NCBI GenBank assembly: GCA_964420125.1
Contig: CAYQQQ010000009.1
Span: 62,001 to 126,000 of the forward strand
Origin: CAYQQQ01 sp964420125
Lineage (GTDB): Bacteria; Actinomycetota; Acidimicrobiia; Acidimicrobiales; Microtrichaceae
Length of the DNA stretch: 64,000 nucleotides
Direction: 5' to 3'
The notes beneath the pieces were generated by a model, which was given only the letters and a program-made list of their open reading frames with translations, had not been told where the DNA came from and ran no database searches. How positions within the stretch are numbered: position 1 is the first letter of the stretch; every line of letters starts with the position of its first letter. The position numbers and the translations under genes are program-made. Shown in pieces: positions 17,855-26,706 of the stretch.

Positions 17855-19698
17855 TCAGCGACGCCGCGGTGGTGGTGGCGGCGCTGTGCGCCGGGCTCGC
17901 GGCGGTGTGCGCGTCGGTGCTGCCGGAGTGGACCGGCCTGGCGGTGGCGGCGACCGGCCTGCTGGTGGCCACGGCATGGCGGCAGGGGACAGGGCGGCGA
18001 CCCGATGACCGGAGTCGATCCCGCCGCGCCGTCGGGCTGGCCGTATCCGCCGTCGTGGCCGCCACGGTGCTGTGGCGGGCGGAGCTCGACCTGGCAGGGC
18101 TGCAGCAGCCCCTGCCCGCCGTGGTCGACGGCGTGGCCGAGCTGGGGGGTGACCCCGAGCCGACGACCTACGGCACTCGTGTGGAGCTGGTCGTCGGCGG
18201 GCGGCGTTGGAGCGCGCTCGTGCCACGCCAGAGGGAGTGGGTGGTGCGAGGGCTCCGGATGGGTGATCGCGTGCGGGTGCGGGCCCGACCGTCGCCGCTC
18301 ACGGGTGCGCCGACGGGGTGGGTCCGCAGCCGGCACCTGGCAGGGCGCCTCGAGGTCCTGCGAGTGGAGCGGGCACGCGGCACGCCGGCCTGGTTCGCGG
18401 TCGCCAACGGCGTGCTGGAGCGCCTCGAGAGAGGCGCATCGTCGTTCTCCGAACCCCACCGTCGGCTGTACCTGGGGTTGGTGGTGGGCGACGATCGAGG
18501 CCAGAGCGAGCTCACCCGCCACCGCTTCCGGGTGGCCGGCCTCACCCACCTGCTGGCGGTGTCGGGTCAGAACGTGGCCTTCCTGCTGGCGGTGCTGGCG
18601 CCGCTCTTCCGACGTTGCGGCTCTCGGCTCCGGCTGGCAGCGGGAGCGGGAGCCGTGGCGGCCTTCGTCGTGCTCACCCGGGCGGAGCCGTCGGTGCTGC
18701 GAGCGGCGACCATGGCCGGACTCGGGTTGTGGGCGGCATCGGTCGGACGGCGAGCTCCCGGGATGCGCGTGGTGAGCCTGGCCACCGTGGTGCTCCTGAT
18801 CGCCGATCCGATGCTGGTGCACTCGGTGGGCTTCCAGCTGTCCCTGGCCGCCACCGTGGCGCTGGTGCTGCTGAGCCGGCCGCTGCAGGCGTGGTTGCCA
18901 GGTCCCTCGTGGCTTCGACTGCCGCTGTCGGTGACCCTGGCGGCGCAGGCGGGTGCGCTGCCGGTCATGGCGACCCGCTTCGGCACTGCCTCGGTGGTGG
19001 CGGTGCCCGCCAACCTGCTCGCCGAGCCGGCGGCGGGGTTCGTGATGATGTCCGGTCTCACCGCCGGGCTGGTTGCCGGCCTGATCCGCGTCGAGCCTGC
19101 CGCGCTGCTGCAGTGGCCCACGGGGGTCCTGCTGTGGTGGATCGATGCGGTTGCCCGTGTCGCCTCGCAGCTGTCGGTGCCTCGGTTGGCCCTGTGGGGT
19201 TGGTGCCTGCTGGCGGTGGTGGCCGCCCTGGCCGTGGTGGTCCATCGCCGGAAGGGAGCGCCGGCGGCGTACGCGCTGCTGGTCGCGGTGCTCGTCGTGC
19301 TGTGCCGACCGCCCGGCACGATCTTGGGGGAGCTCCAGCTGGGACATGGCGTCGCGCTGCTCGATCGCTGTGGCATCCGGGTGCTCGTGGTGCGCGATCC
19401 GGCCACGCCCGGCGACGTCCTCGACGCCCTCGCCGCTCGCGGGATCGCCCGGGTGGGGGCCGTGGTCGGCGAGCCCAGCGCCCGCGACGTCCCCGTGGAG
19501 CTGGTCGAACAGCTCAGAGCCCGGGTCGTCGAGCGGCCACCCTCCTGCGAGGAGTCGCGGGCGCATCCTGGTCCGGGCCTCCCATCGACGCGGGGACCAC
19601 CGGCACCGTCGGCTGCTGCCCTCCTCCCGCCGGGCGCCGTCGCACCGGCGGCTAGGTTGGCGCCATGTCGGTCGAGGTGGTTGACCACGAGCCGGTGA
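17851..19698 (+). CDS. comEC: ComEC/Rec2 family DNA uptake channel, C-terminal nuclease domain reduced
   Basis: The 615-residue protein has N-terminal hydrophobic segments, the DUF4131/OB-like region and the ComEC core with the family motif LTHLLAVSGQNVAFLLAV followed by about eight membrane helices (residues 230-480). In most homologues a metallo-beta-lactamase domain follows. Here only a short stretch remains (GHGVALLDRCGIRVLVVRDP), no HxHxDH motif is visible, and the tail is low-complexity. The channel would import single-stranded DNA during transformation. The last bases overlap the next gene start. Confidence 0.85.
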   Translation: MISDAAVVVAALCAGLAAVCASVLPEWTGLAVAATGLLVATAWRQGTGRRPDDRSRSRRAVGLAVSAVVAATVLWRAELDLAGLQQPLPAVVDGVAELGGDPEPTTYGTRVELVVGGRRWSALVPRQREWVVRGLRMGDRVRVRARPSPLTGAPTGWVRSRHLAGRLEVLRVERARGTPAWFAVANGVLERLERGASSFSEPHRRLYLGLVVGDDRGQSELTRHRFRVAGLTHLLAVSGQNVAFLLAVLAPLFRRCGSRLRLAAGAGAVAAFVVLTRAEPSVLRAATMAGLGLWAASVGRRAPGMRVVSLATVVLLIADPMLVHSVGFQLSLAATVALVLLSRPLQAWLPGPSWLRLPLSVTLAAQAGALPVMATRFGTASVVAVPANLLAEPAAGFVMMSGLTAGLVAGLIRVEPAALLQWPTGVLLWWIDAVARVASQLSVPRLALWGWCLLAVVAALAVVVHRRKGAPAAYALLVAVLVVLCRPPGTILGELQLGHGVALLDRCGIRVLVVRDPATPGDVLDALAARGIARVGAVVGEPSARDVPVELVEQLRARVVERPPSCEESRAHPGPGLPSTRGPPAPSAAALLPPGAVAPAARLAPCRSRWLTTSR

Positions 19699-20462
19699 GA
19701 CCCTCCCGGACCCAGCTGCGCCTGGGTGGACGACATCACGACGTGACCACCCGAGCGGTGGTGGTCGGTCTCCTCGAGGTGTCGGCGGAGCGCGTGCAGG
19801 AGGCAGGAGCGCGGGCGGCCACGGTGCTCCGAGACGGAGCTGCGGCTGTGGAGCTGGCCGGTACCTCCGACGCGCTGCACGCCGTGCTGTCGGATCTGCG
19901 AGCGCACCCCGACCCCCCGGGTCCGCTCGGGTGCCGGGTGGCGACCGTCGCAGACCTCGAGGTGGCGACCACGGCGGAGGTGGACCTGATCACCCTCGCC
20001 GACGAGGCGCTGGCCGACGCGCTGGTCGAGGCGCTGGCGGAGCTGGTCGCCGGTGATGGCGCTGCCGGCGGCGCTGACGCTGGAGCGCGGGACCGGGCCC
20101 CGGTCGTGGTCGCGACACCGGAGGTGCTCTCGCGCCTCCGCTCCCGCTGGATCGGCGGTGGCGGTGGTGCCGGCGGCGCGAGCCGACTCGTGGCCGACCC
20201 GGCAGCTTCGGTGCCTCCTCAGAGACCCGACGCGGGGGCTGGATCGTGGTCGGGTGCTCAGCGGCGATGGGTGCCGGGCGCACTGGAGCCGTGGGTGGAG
20301 GGCGCCACGGTGGCCGCCGCGGAGACCGAGGTGGCGGTCGCCACCACCCTGGCGGTGCTCGACGGTGCCCGCCTGGTGCGGACCACGTCGGTCCGCCCCG
20401 CGCGGCGGGCCTCGGACCTGGTGGCGACCCTGCTGCAGGAGCGATGGGAGCAACCCGGGTGA
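19665..20462 (+). CDS. uncharacterised protein between comEC and holA (weak dihydropteroate synthase-like end)
   Basis: The 265-residue protein is Ala/Val/Glu-rich, with no membrane segment. The final 40 residues (TTLAVLDGARLVRTTSV) resemble the C-terminus of dihydropteroate synthase TIM barrels, but the pterin-binding motifs are not seen, so enzyme activity is doubtful. A Gly/Ala-rich linker runs through the middle (about 165-180). It overlaps the comEC end by 34 bases and its stop overlaps the holA GTG (GTGA), so it is part of one operon with both. Function unknown. Confidence 0.65.
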   Translation: MSVEVVDHEPVRPSRTQLRLGGRHHDVTTRAVVVGLLEVSAERVQEAGARAATVLRDGAAAVELAGTSDALHAVLSDLRAHPDPPGPLGCRVATVADLEVATTAEVDLITLADEALADALVEALAELVAGDGAAGGADAGARDRAPVVVATPEVLSRLRSRWIGGGGGAGGASRLVADPAASVPPQRPDAGAGSWSGAQRRWVPGALEPWVEGATVAAAETEVAVATTLAVLDGARLVRTTSVRPARRASDLVATLLQERWEQPG

Positions 20463-21523
20463 GCGTGCACCTGGTCAAGGGCAACGACGCCGTGCTGCTC
20501 TCGGAGGCCGCCGCCCAGCTGGTGCGCGACCTGGTGGGTGAGCGCGGCCGGGCCGAGGTGGTGGAGGAGTTCCGGGGTGACGACTACGAGCTCGGTGCGG
20601 TGGTCATGGCGGCTTCCACCGTGTCCATGTTCGGCACGCGCGTGGTGGTGGCCCGCAACCTCGCCCGCTTCCCCACGAGCGAGGTGGCCGAGCTGGTCGA
20701 GCTGGTGGGTCAGCCGCCGCCGGAGTGCGAGCTGGTGTTGGTGTGGGATCGGCCCATCACGCCGGGGGCGCGTGCGACGCCGCTGCCCAAGGCCCTCACC
20801 GAGGCGGTGTCGGCCGGTGGGGGAGCGGTGCTGGACGCAGGCCTCCCCTCCGGCAAGGCCCGACAGGGTTGGGCCGACGAGCAGTTCGACGCCGCGCCGG
20901 TCCAGCTCGATCCCGCCGCCCGGCGGCACGTCCTCGACGTCCTCGGCGAGGACCTGCACCGCCTCGGCGGGGTGCTGGAGGTCCTCGCGGGCGCGCACGG
21001 GGAGCCCGGCAGACCCGGCGGGCCTGCCGAGCCGCTGGGTGTCGCGGACGTCGTTCCCTACCTCGGTGAGGCGGGCGGGGTGCCGCCCTGGGAGCTCACC
21101 GACGCCATCGACGCCGGCCGGGTCGGTGACGCCGTGGACAAGCTGCGGCGGCTGCTGGGGGGAGGTGAGCGCCATCCCCTCCAGGTGATGGTGACCCTCC
21201 AGTCCCACTACGAGCGGATGCTGCGCCTCGACGGCAGCGGTGTGGCCGACGAGAAGGCCGCCGCCGCTCTGTTGGGGATGAAGGGGTCGACCTATCCCGC
21301 CAAGAAGGCGATGGTGCAGGGACGCAAGCTGGGATCGGCGAAGGTGGCCCGGGCGGTGCAGCTGCTGGCGACGGCGGACGTGGAGCTCCGGGGAGCCACC
21401 GCCGCGCCTCCCGAGGCGGTGATGGAGCTGCTCGTCGCCCGCCTGGCGGCGCTGAGCGGTGGTGGTGCAGGGTCTCGCACCGCCGGCTCGGCCCCGGGTG
21501 CCGTCCGGGGTCGGAAGCGCTGA
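20459..21523 (+). CDS. holA: DNA polymerase III delta subunit
   Basis: The 354-residue product is the clamp-loader delta subunit that opens the sliding clamp. It begins VHLVKGNDAVLL, the family's usual opening with an altered nucleotide pocket, and contains FRGDDYELGAVVMAASTVSMFGT, then the AAA+ lid and collar helices (LGEDLHRLGGVLEVL, PWELTDAIDAGRVGDAV, HPLQVMVTLQSHYERML). A basic tail ends the protein. The GTG at 20459 overlaps the preceding stop; the ATG at 20444 is an alternative. Confidence 0.9.
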   Translation: MSVHLVKGNDAVLLSEAAAQLVRDLVGERGRAEVVEEFRGDDYELGAVVMAASTVSMFGTRVVVARNLARFPTSEVAELVELVGQPPPECELVLVWDRPITPGARATPLPKALTEAVSAGGGAVLDAGLPSGKARQGWADEQFDAAPVQLDPAARRHVLDVLGEDLHRLGGVLEVLAGAHGEPGRPGGPAEPLGVADVVPYLGEAGGVPPWELTDAIDAGRVGDAVDKLRRLLGGGERHPLQVMVTLQSHYERMLRLDGSGVADEKAAAALLGMKGSTYPAKKAMVQGRKLGSAKVARAVQLLATADVELRGATAAPPEAVMELLVARLAALSGGGAGSRTAGSAPGAVRGRKR

Positions 21524-21577
21524 TCGCCGGCCGGGGGCCGAACGGCTTCAGGGCGATCGGCCTGCGCCACGCCGCGG

Positions 21578-21727
21578 CTACGGCGTCGGCTGGGTGCGGT
21601 GCTCCCCGGAGGGGGTGCCATGGGCACCGGCATCGACCGGGGTGAGCGAGGGGCCGAGGAGGACGCCGAGCAGCACGCTGATCACGGCGATGAGGGTGAT
21701 GCGTGCGGACTTGGGTACGGAGATCAT
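21578..21727 (-). CDS. small single-span membrane protein
   Basis: From an ATG at 21727 a 49-residue frame encodes a short basic start, one hydrophobic helix (about residues 9-27: ITLIAVISVLLGVLLGP) and a polar His/Pro/Thr tail. The length and topology are plausible for a small membrane protein, but there is no homologue I recognise. It lies in the 474-base gap between holA and rpsT. The rest of that gap holds one hairpin and a short tandem repeat. Confidence 0.35.
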   Translation of the reverse strand: MISVPKSARITLIAVISVLLGVLLGPSLTPVDAGAHGTPSGEHRTQPTP

Positions 21728-21883
21728 GTAGTTCGATACTCGCGACAACTCACTGCGGAGAGAATAGGCAGAGTCCCCACCTCGGCGCAGGTTCTCAGCG
21801 TGCGACCTGTGCCACAGCACCGAGACGACTCGTCCCTGCGACCTACCGCTCGAGTCGTTGGAACCTGGATCCCCGTGCTGTCC

Positions 21884-21902
21884 GGCGGGAGCGGAGCCCG
21901 CC
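21884..21902 (-). terminator. hairpin downstream of rpsT
   Basis: GGCGGG (21884-21889) pairs with CCCGCC (21897-21902) around a seven-base loop, about 100 bases past the rpsT stop on its strand. There is no T-run, as is common for actinobacterial terminators, so the call is tentative. Confidence 0.3.
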
Positions 21903-21970
21903 GACGGGGACGGCCAGCCGTCTGCACGAGCAGCGCGGGTTTCACGTCCACCGGCAGGTGCGTTCCACCG

Positions 21971-22004
21971 GCGAGTGGGTTCAGCCGGCGAGTGGGTTCA
22001 GCCG
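21971..22004. repeat. 17-bp tandem duplication over the rpsT stop codon
   Basis: The 17-base unit GCGAGTGGGTTCAGCCG occurs twice in a row (21971-21987, 21988-22004). On the rpsT strand each copy contains Gly-TGA, so the stop codon and the bases after it were duplicated without changing the protein. Confidence 0.7.
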
Positions 22005-22252
22005 GCGGCGTTGGCCTTCTTCAACAGGCGGGACTTCTTGCGCGCCGCGCTGTTCTTGTGGATCACGCCCTTCTGGGCGGCGGTGTCGATCCGGCGGATG
22101 GCGCTCACCAGCGCGGCGTCGAGGTCGTCGGTGCCGATGGCCGCCTCCGCGGCCTTGGTGGTCGTCTTGAGCTCGCTGCGCACGGCCTTGTTGCGGGCGC
22201 GGGCCTTCTCGTTCTGGCGGTTGCGCTTGATCTGGCTCTTGATGTTGGCCAT
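21998..22252 (-). CDS. rpsT: 30S ribosomal protein S20
   Basis: The 84-residue, lysine-rich protein begins MANIKSQIKRNRQNEKARARNK and has the family's NKAVRSELKT and NSAARKKSRL stretches. S20 binds 16S rRNA in the small subunit body. Length is normal. It is divergent from lepA, with 235 bases between the starts that must hold both promoters. Confidence 0.96.
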   Translation of the reverse strand: MANIKSQIKRNRQNEKARARNKAVRSELKTTTKAAEAAIGTDDLDAALVSAIRRIDTAAQKGVIHKNSAARKKSRLLKKANAAG

Positions 22253-22487
22253 CGGGTGTCTGCCTCTGGAGTGCTGCGCGGGCGCGCCGTGCGCCGGGGT
22301 GTTTCGACTGGGGTCTGCCCGGACGGGGGCCCGGGCGAACGAAGCTCACAGCGTAGCGGTTGGCCCGCTGGCCGTCACCTCCGCGGCGGCGCGCGACCGC
22401 GCCACGATGCAGCCGGGTTGCCGGCCTCGGGGCAAACTGAGTCACCCACCGAAACCTCCACACCTGATCCCGAACCCCCGCACCGAC

Positions 22488-24275
22488 GTGACCGAGCTCT
22501 CCCGCATCCGCAACCTCGCCATCATCGCCCACATCGACCACGGCAAGTCGACCCTCGCCGATCGACTGCTGGAGATCTGCGGCGCGGTCGATCCGCGGGA
22601 CATGCGGGCGCAGTACCTCGACTCCATGGACCTGGAGCGGGAGCGGGGCATCACCATCAAGCTGCAGTCGGTGCGCCTTGAGTGGAAGGGCCACGTGGTC
22701 AACCTGATCGACACGCCGGGCCACGTCGACTTCGGCTACGAGGTGAGCCGCAGCCTTGCCGCCTGCGAAGGGGTCATCCTGGTGGTCGACGCCTCGCAGG
22801 GGATCGAAGCCCAGACGCTGGCGAACTGCTACCTGGCGCTGGAGAACGACCTGGAGATCGTGGCGGTGCTCAACAAGATCGACCTGCCCGCGGCGGATCC
22901 GGACCGCTACGCCGCGGAGATCGAGTCGGTGCTGGGCATCCCCGCCGTGGAGTGCCTCCCCATCTCGGCCAAGACCGGCCAGGGCGTGCCGGAGGTGCTC
23001 GACGCGGTCATCGAACGGATCCCGGCACCGGTCGGGGACCTCGATGCACCGACCCAGGCGCTCATCTTCGACTCGCACTTCGACCAGTACCGGGGGGTGG
23101 TCAGCTCCATCCGGGTGGTCAACGGCGCGCTGCGCAGCGGGACACGGCTGCGGTTCATGCAGGCCGGTGCCACCCACGAGGCGATCGAGATCGGGGTCCG
23201 TCGGCCGGAGTCCACTGCGGTCGACCAGCTCGGTCCCGGCGAGGTCGGCTACCTCATCGCCGGCATCAAGGACGTCGGGGAGGCACGCTCCGGCGAGACC
23301 GTCACCGACGCCGCTCGACCCGCCGGTGTACCCCTGGCGGGATACCGGGAACCCAAGCCGATGGTGTTCTGCGGGCTGTACCCCGTCGACGGCGACGAGT
23401 TCGAGGACCTGCGCGAGGCCCTGCAGAAGATGCGCCTCAACGACAGCTCCTTCAGCTACGAACCCGAGACCTCGGGCGCGCTGGGGTTCGGGTTCCGCTG
23501 CGGGTTCCTCGGCCTGTTGCACATGGAGATCATCCGGGAGCGCCTCGAGCGGGAGTTCGACCTCTCCCTCATCGCCACGGCGCCGTCGGTGGAGTACCAG
23601 CTGACCACCACCGGAGGCGAGGAGGTGGTCGTCGACAACCCCGCCGACCTTCCCGACCCCGCGTCGATCGAGGAGATCCGCGAACCGATCCTGGCCTGTT
23701 CGATCATCACCCCCACCGAGCACGTGGGCACCCTGATGGACCTCTGCCAGTCGCGCCGGGGGGAGATGACCAAGATGGAGTACCTGTCCCCCGAGCGGGT
23801 CGACCTCCACTACCGCATCCCGCTGGCGGAGGTGGTGATCGACTTCTTCGACCAGATGAAGAGCCGCACCCAGGGCTACGCCAGCCTCGACTACGAGCCG
23901 GTGGGCTACGAGCGGGGCAACCTCGTGAAGGTGGACATCCTCCTGCACGGCGAGCCGGTCGACGCCTTCTCCACCATCGTGCACCGTGACAACGCCGAGG
24001 CATACGGCAAGAAGATGACCGAGAAGCTGCGCGAGATCATCCCCCGCCAGCAGTTCGACGTGCCCATCCAGGCGGCCATCGGCAGCCGGATCATCAGCCG
24101 CCAGACGGTGCGTGCCTTCCGCAAGGACGTGACCGCCAAGCTCTACGGCGGGGACATCACCCGCAAGCGCAAGCTGCTCGAGAAGCAGAAGGAGGGCAAG
24201 AAGCGGATGAAGAGCCTCGGCCGCGTCGAGATCCCCTCCGACGCCTTCATCCGCGCGCTCCGCCTCGACGACTGA
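22488..24275 (+). CDS. lepA: elongation factor 4 (back-translocating GTPase)
   Basis: The 595-residue protein carries the translational GTPase G motifs: AHIDHGKSTLADRLL (G1), RGITIK (G2), DTPGHVDFGYEV (G3), NKIDLP (G4) and SAKTG (G5). EF-G-like domains II, III and V follow, then the LepA-specific C-terminal domain ending in a lysine-rich stretch (RKRKLLEKQKEGKKRMKSLG). It acts on stalled or mistranslocated ribosomes. The start is GTG at 22488, which gives the family's usual opening (TELSRIRNLAIIAHIDHGK); an in-frame ATG lies 27 codons upstream. Confidence 0.96.
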   Translation: MTELSRIRNLAIIAHIDHGKSTLADRLLEICGAVDPRDMRAQYLDSMDLERERGITIKLQSVRLEWKGHVVNLIDTPGHVDFGYEVSRSLAACEGVILVVDASQGIEAQTLANCYLALENDLEIVAVLNKIDLPAADPDRYAAEIESVLGIPAVECLPISAKTGQGVPEVLDAVIERIPAPVGDLDAPTQALIFDSHFDQYRGVVSSIRVVNGALRSGTRLRFMQAGATHEAIEIGVRRPESTAVDQLGPGEVGYLIAGIKDVGEARSGETVTDAARPAGVPLAGYREPKPMVFCGLYPVDGDEFEDLREALQKMRLNDSSFSYEPETSGALGFGFRCGFLGLLHMEIIRERLEREFDLSLIATAPSVEYQLTTTGGEEVVVDNPADLPDPASIEEIREPILACSIITPTEHVGTLMDLCQSRRGEMTKMEYLSPERVDLHYRIPLAEVVIDFFDQMKSRTQGYASLDYEPVGYERGNLVKVDILLHGEPVDAFSTIVHRDNAEAYGKKMTEKLREIIPRQQFDVPIQAAIGSRIISRQTVRAFRKDVTAKLYGGDITRKRKLLEKQKEGKKRMKSLGRVEIPSDAFIRALRLDD

Positions 24276-24325
24276 CGCGCCCGCCTCCTCCCGAGCCGGG
24301 GCCCCTGCCCGTCGCGGGCCGTGTT

Positions 24326-24353
24326 GCCTGCCCGGCGGGCACCCGGGGCAGGC
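24326..24353 (+). terminator. lepA terminator hairpin
   Basis: GCCTGCCC (24326-24333) and GGGCAGGC (24346-24353) form a perfect 8-bp stem with a 12-base loop, 50 bases after the lepA stop and before the CIRCE element. No T-run follows. Confidence 0.55.
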
Positions 24354-24382
24354 TCCACCCCGTCGCTGCCTCGCGGGCTGAG

Positions 24383-24409
24383 CTGGCACTCGCGTACACT
24401 GAGTGCCAA
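24383..24409 (+). promoter_or_regulatory. CIRCE operator (HrcA binding site)
   Basis: CTGGCACTC (24383-24391), a nine-base spacer, and GAGTGCCAA (24401-24409) match the CIRCE inverted repeat (TTAGCACTC-N9-GAGTGCTAA) with small GC-raising changes. It lies 71 bases before hrcA, so HrcA should repress its own operon with dnaJ. Confidence 0.85.
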
Positions 24410-24480
24410 CGCCCCGTCCCTGCGCTGGGGCTGCGACCCTGCGAGCTGCTGCCACCGATGACCGCCACCCGGAGATCTCC

Positions 24481-25524
24481 ATGACGCTGGACGACCGCAA
24501 GTCGGCGATCCTCCGTGCCGTGGTGCAGCAGTACATCGAGACCGCCCAGCCGGTGGGGTCCACCACCATCGCCCGGCACCCCGAGGTGTCGGTGTCCTCG
24601 GCGACCGTCCGCAACGACATGCACGTGCTCGAGGCCGAGGGCTACCTCGACCAACCGCACACGAGCGCCGGTCGCATCCCCACCGAGAAGGGGTACCGGT
24701 TCTTCGTCGACGCGTTGACCGGGACAGAGTCGCTCAGCCCGGCGAACGTCGCCCGGGTGTCGCAGTTCTTCGCCGTCGCCCACGGCGAGCTGGAGCAGAT
24801 GCTGCGCGAGACGAGCCACCTGCTGTCCAGCCTCACCGGCACCGCCGCGGTGGTCACCGGGGAGAAGGCGGCGGTGGCGACCATCCGCTCGGTCCAGCTG
24901 GTCGAGCTGAGCGCCCACCACGTCATGGCGATCCTCGTCACCTCCGACGGCGTGGTGCTCAAGCGCACGCTCGACCTCGAGGGTCCGGAGCTGCGCGCCG
25001 CCGGTGGGGGCGCGCTCCCCGGCGGCGAGCTTCCTGCCGACGAGCTCCCTCGGGCCCAGGCGCTGCTCTGCGACCTGGTCGACCGGGAGCTGGCCGACGC
25101 CACCACGTGGAACCCGCCGGCGGGTGCACCCGGCTCGGTCCTGGCGACCGCGGTGCTGGCCGCCCTCGTGGACGCCGCCGAGGCGGAGGAGCCGTGGGTC
25201 TACGTCGACGGCACCAGTCGGATCGCCGGCTCCTTCGACGCCCGTGAGACCATCGAGTCGGTGCTCACGGTGCTCGAGCGGCAGTTCGTGGTGGTCAGCT
25301 TGCTCAAGGAGCTGGTCGACGGCGGGTTGACCGTCGCCATCGGGTCCGAGACCGGGGTGGCGCCGCTGGCCGAGTGCTCGCTGGTGGTGGCACCCTACCG
25401 TTCCGACACGGGTACGGCCGGGGCGATCGCCGTGCTCGGTCCCACCCGGATGAACTACGCCGAGACCGTCTCGGCGGTGACCGAGGTGAGCCAGCGGCTC
25501 AGCCGGCTCCTGACCGAGGGATGA
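24481..25524 (+). CDS. hrcA: heat-inducible transcription repressor HrcA
   Basis: The 347-residue repressor has the N-terminal winged helix (DDRKSAILRAVVQQYIETAQPVG), the recognition region SSATVRNDMHVLEAEGYLDQPHTSAGRIPTEKGYRFFVD, and the GAF-like effector domain ending with LGPTRMNYAETVSAV. HrcA binds CIRCE and is folded with help from GroEL. The ATG at 24481 gives the standard start. The product regulates its own gene and dnaJ through the operator at 24383. Confidence 0.95.
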   Translation: MTLDDRKSAILRAVVQQYIETAQPVGSTTIARHPEVSVSSATVRNDMHVLEAEGYLDQPHTSAGRIPTEKGYRFFVDALTGTESLSPANVARVSQFFAVAHGELEQMLRETSHLLSSLTGTAAVVTGEKAAVATIRSVQLVELSAHHVMAILVTSDGVVLKRTLDLEGPELRAAGGGALPGGELPADELPRAQALLCDLVDRELADATTWNPPAGAPGSVLATAVLAALVDAAEAEEPWVYVDGTSRIAGSFDARETIESVLTVLERQFVVVSLLKELVDGGLTVAIGSETGVAPLAECSLVVAPYRSDTGTAGAIAVLGPTRMNYAETVSAVTEVSQRLSRLLTEG

Positions 25525-25566
25525 GGGAGACACCGATGGTCGTGATGCGGGTGCAGGCGGTGCTCC

Positions 25567-26682
25567 ATGGCTGACCTCTACGAGATCCTCGAGGTTCCCC
25601 GTGACGCCTCGGCGGAGGACATCAAGCGCTCCTACCGACGGCTGGCGCGTCAGAACCACCCGGACGCCAACCCGGGCGACGCCGGTGCCGAGGCGCGCTT
25701 CAAGGAGCTCGCCGCCGCCTACGAGGTGCTGTCCGATCCGGAGAAGCGCAGCCGCTACGACCGCTACGGCAACGTGGAGGGCTTCGACTTCGCCGACCCC
25801 TTCGGCGCGGGCGGGGGACTCGGCGACCTCTTCGATGCCTTCTTCGGCTCCGGAAGTCCCTTCGGTGGCCGGGGCGGACGGGCTCCTTCGGGGCCGCCCC
25901 GGGGCCCCGATCTCGACGTCGCCGCGGTGCTCGAGCTCCACGATGCCGTGTTCGGCACCCGCACCGACGTGACCGTGCGCACGGCGGTGGCCTGCGAGGA
26001 CTGCGACGCCACCGGCGCCGCTCCCGGCACCTCGGCCGCGACCTGTCCCGACTGCGGCGGCGCGGGCGAGGTGCGAACCGTGCGCAACACCGTGCTGGGC
26101 CAGATCGTGTCGGCCGCCGCGTGCCGCCGCTGCGGAGGCAGCGGCCAGGTCGTTCCCGAACCGTGCCCGACCTGCAAGGGCGAGGGCAGGGTCGTGGAGG
26201 ACCGCACCTACACCGTCGACGTGCCCCCCGGTGTCGACGACGGCTCCACGCTGCGGCTCAGCGGTCGGGGGGCGGTGGGCGCCCGGGGCGGTGCACCCGG
26301 TGACCTGTACGTGCGACTGCGGGTGAAGCCCCATCCCGACCTCGAGCGCCAGGGCGACGACCTCGTGCGCCACCTCCGCATCGCCATGACCCAGGCCGCG
26401 CTGGGGGCGACGATCGAGCTGGAGACCCTCGACGGTGCAGAGGAGCTGGCGATCCCCCGGGGCACCGACGCGGGCAGGGTCTTCCGCCTCAAGGGTCGCG
26501 GCGTGCCCCACCTCAACGGTCGTGGACGGGGCGACCTGGTGGTGGTGGTCGACATCGACGTGCCCACGAAGCTCGACGAGCAGAGCGAGCAGCTGCTGCG
26601 GAGCCTGGCCGAGCACCGCGGCGAGGCCGTCGCCCCGGAGGAGGAGGGCTTCTTCTCCCGGATCCGATCCGCGTTCTCCTGA
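25567..26682 (+). CDS. dnaJ: chaperone DnaJ
   Basis: The 371-residue co-chaperone has a J domain with the HPD motif (RQNHPDANPGD), a Gly/Phe-rich segment (about residues 70-110), four CxxCxGxG-type zinc motifs (CEDCDATG, CPDCGGAG, CRRCGGSG, CPTCKGEG) and the two C-terminal substrate-binding domains. It stimulates DnaK ATPase and delivers unfolded clients. It follows hrcA by 42 bases in the CIRCE-controlled operon, an arrangement common in Actinobacteria. Confidence 0.95.
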   Translation: MADLYEILEVPRDASAEDIKRSYRRLARQNHPDANPGDAGAEARFKELAAAYEVLSDPEKRSRYDRYGNVEGFDFADPFGAGGGLGDLFDAFFGSGSPFGGRGGRAPSGPPRGPDLDVAAVLELHDAVFGTRTDVTVRTAVACEDCDATGAAPGTSAATCPDCGGAGEVRTVRNTVLGQIVSAAACRRCGGSGQVVPEPCPTCKGEGRVVEDRTYTVDVPPGVDDGSTLRLSGRGAVGARGGAPGDLYVRLRVKPHPDLERQGDDLVRHLRIAMTQAALGATIELETLDGAEELAIPRGTDAGRVFRLKGRGVPHLNGRGRGDLVVVVDIDVPTKLDEQSEQLLRSLAEHRGEAVAPEEEGFFSRIRSAFS

Positions 26683-26706
26683 GGGTCGGGGCGGTCGGAG
26701 CGCGTC

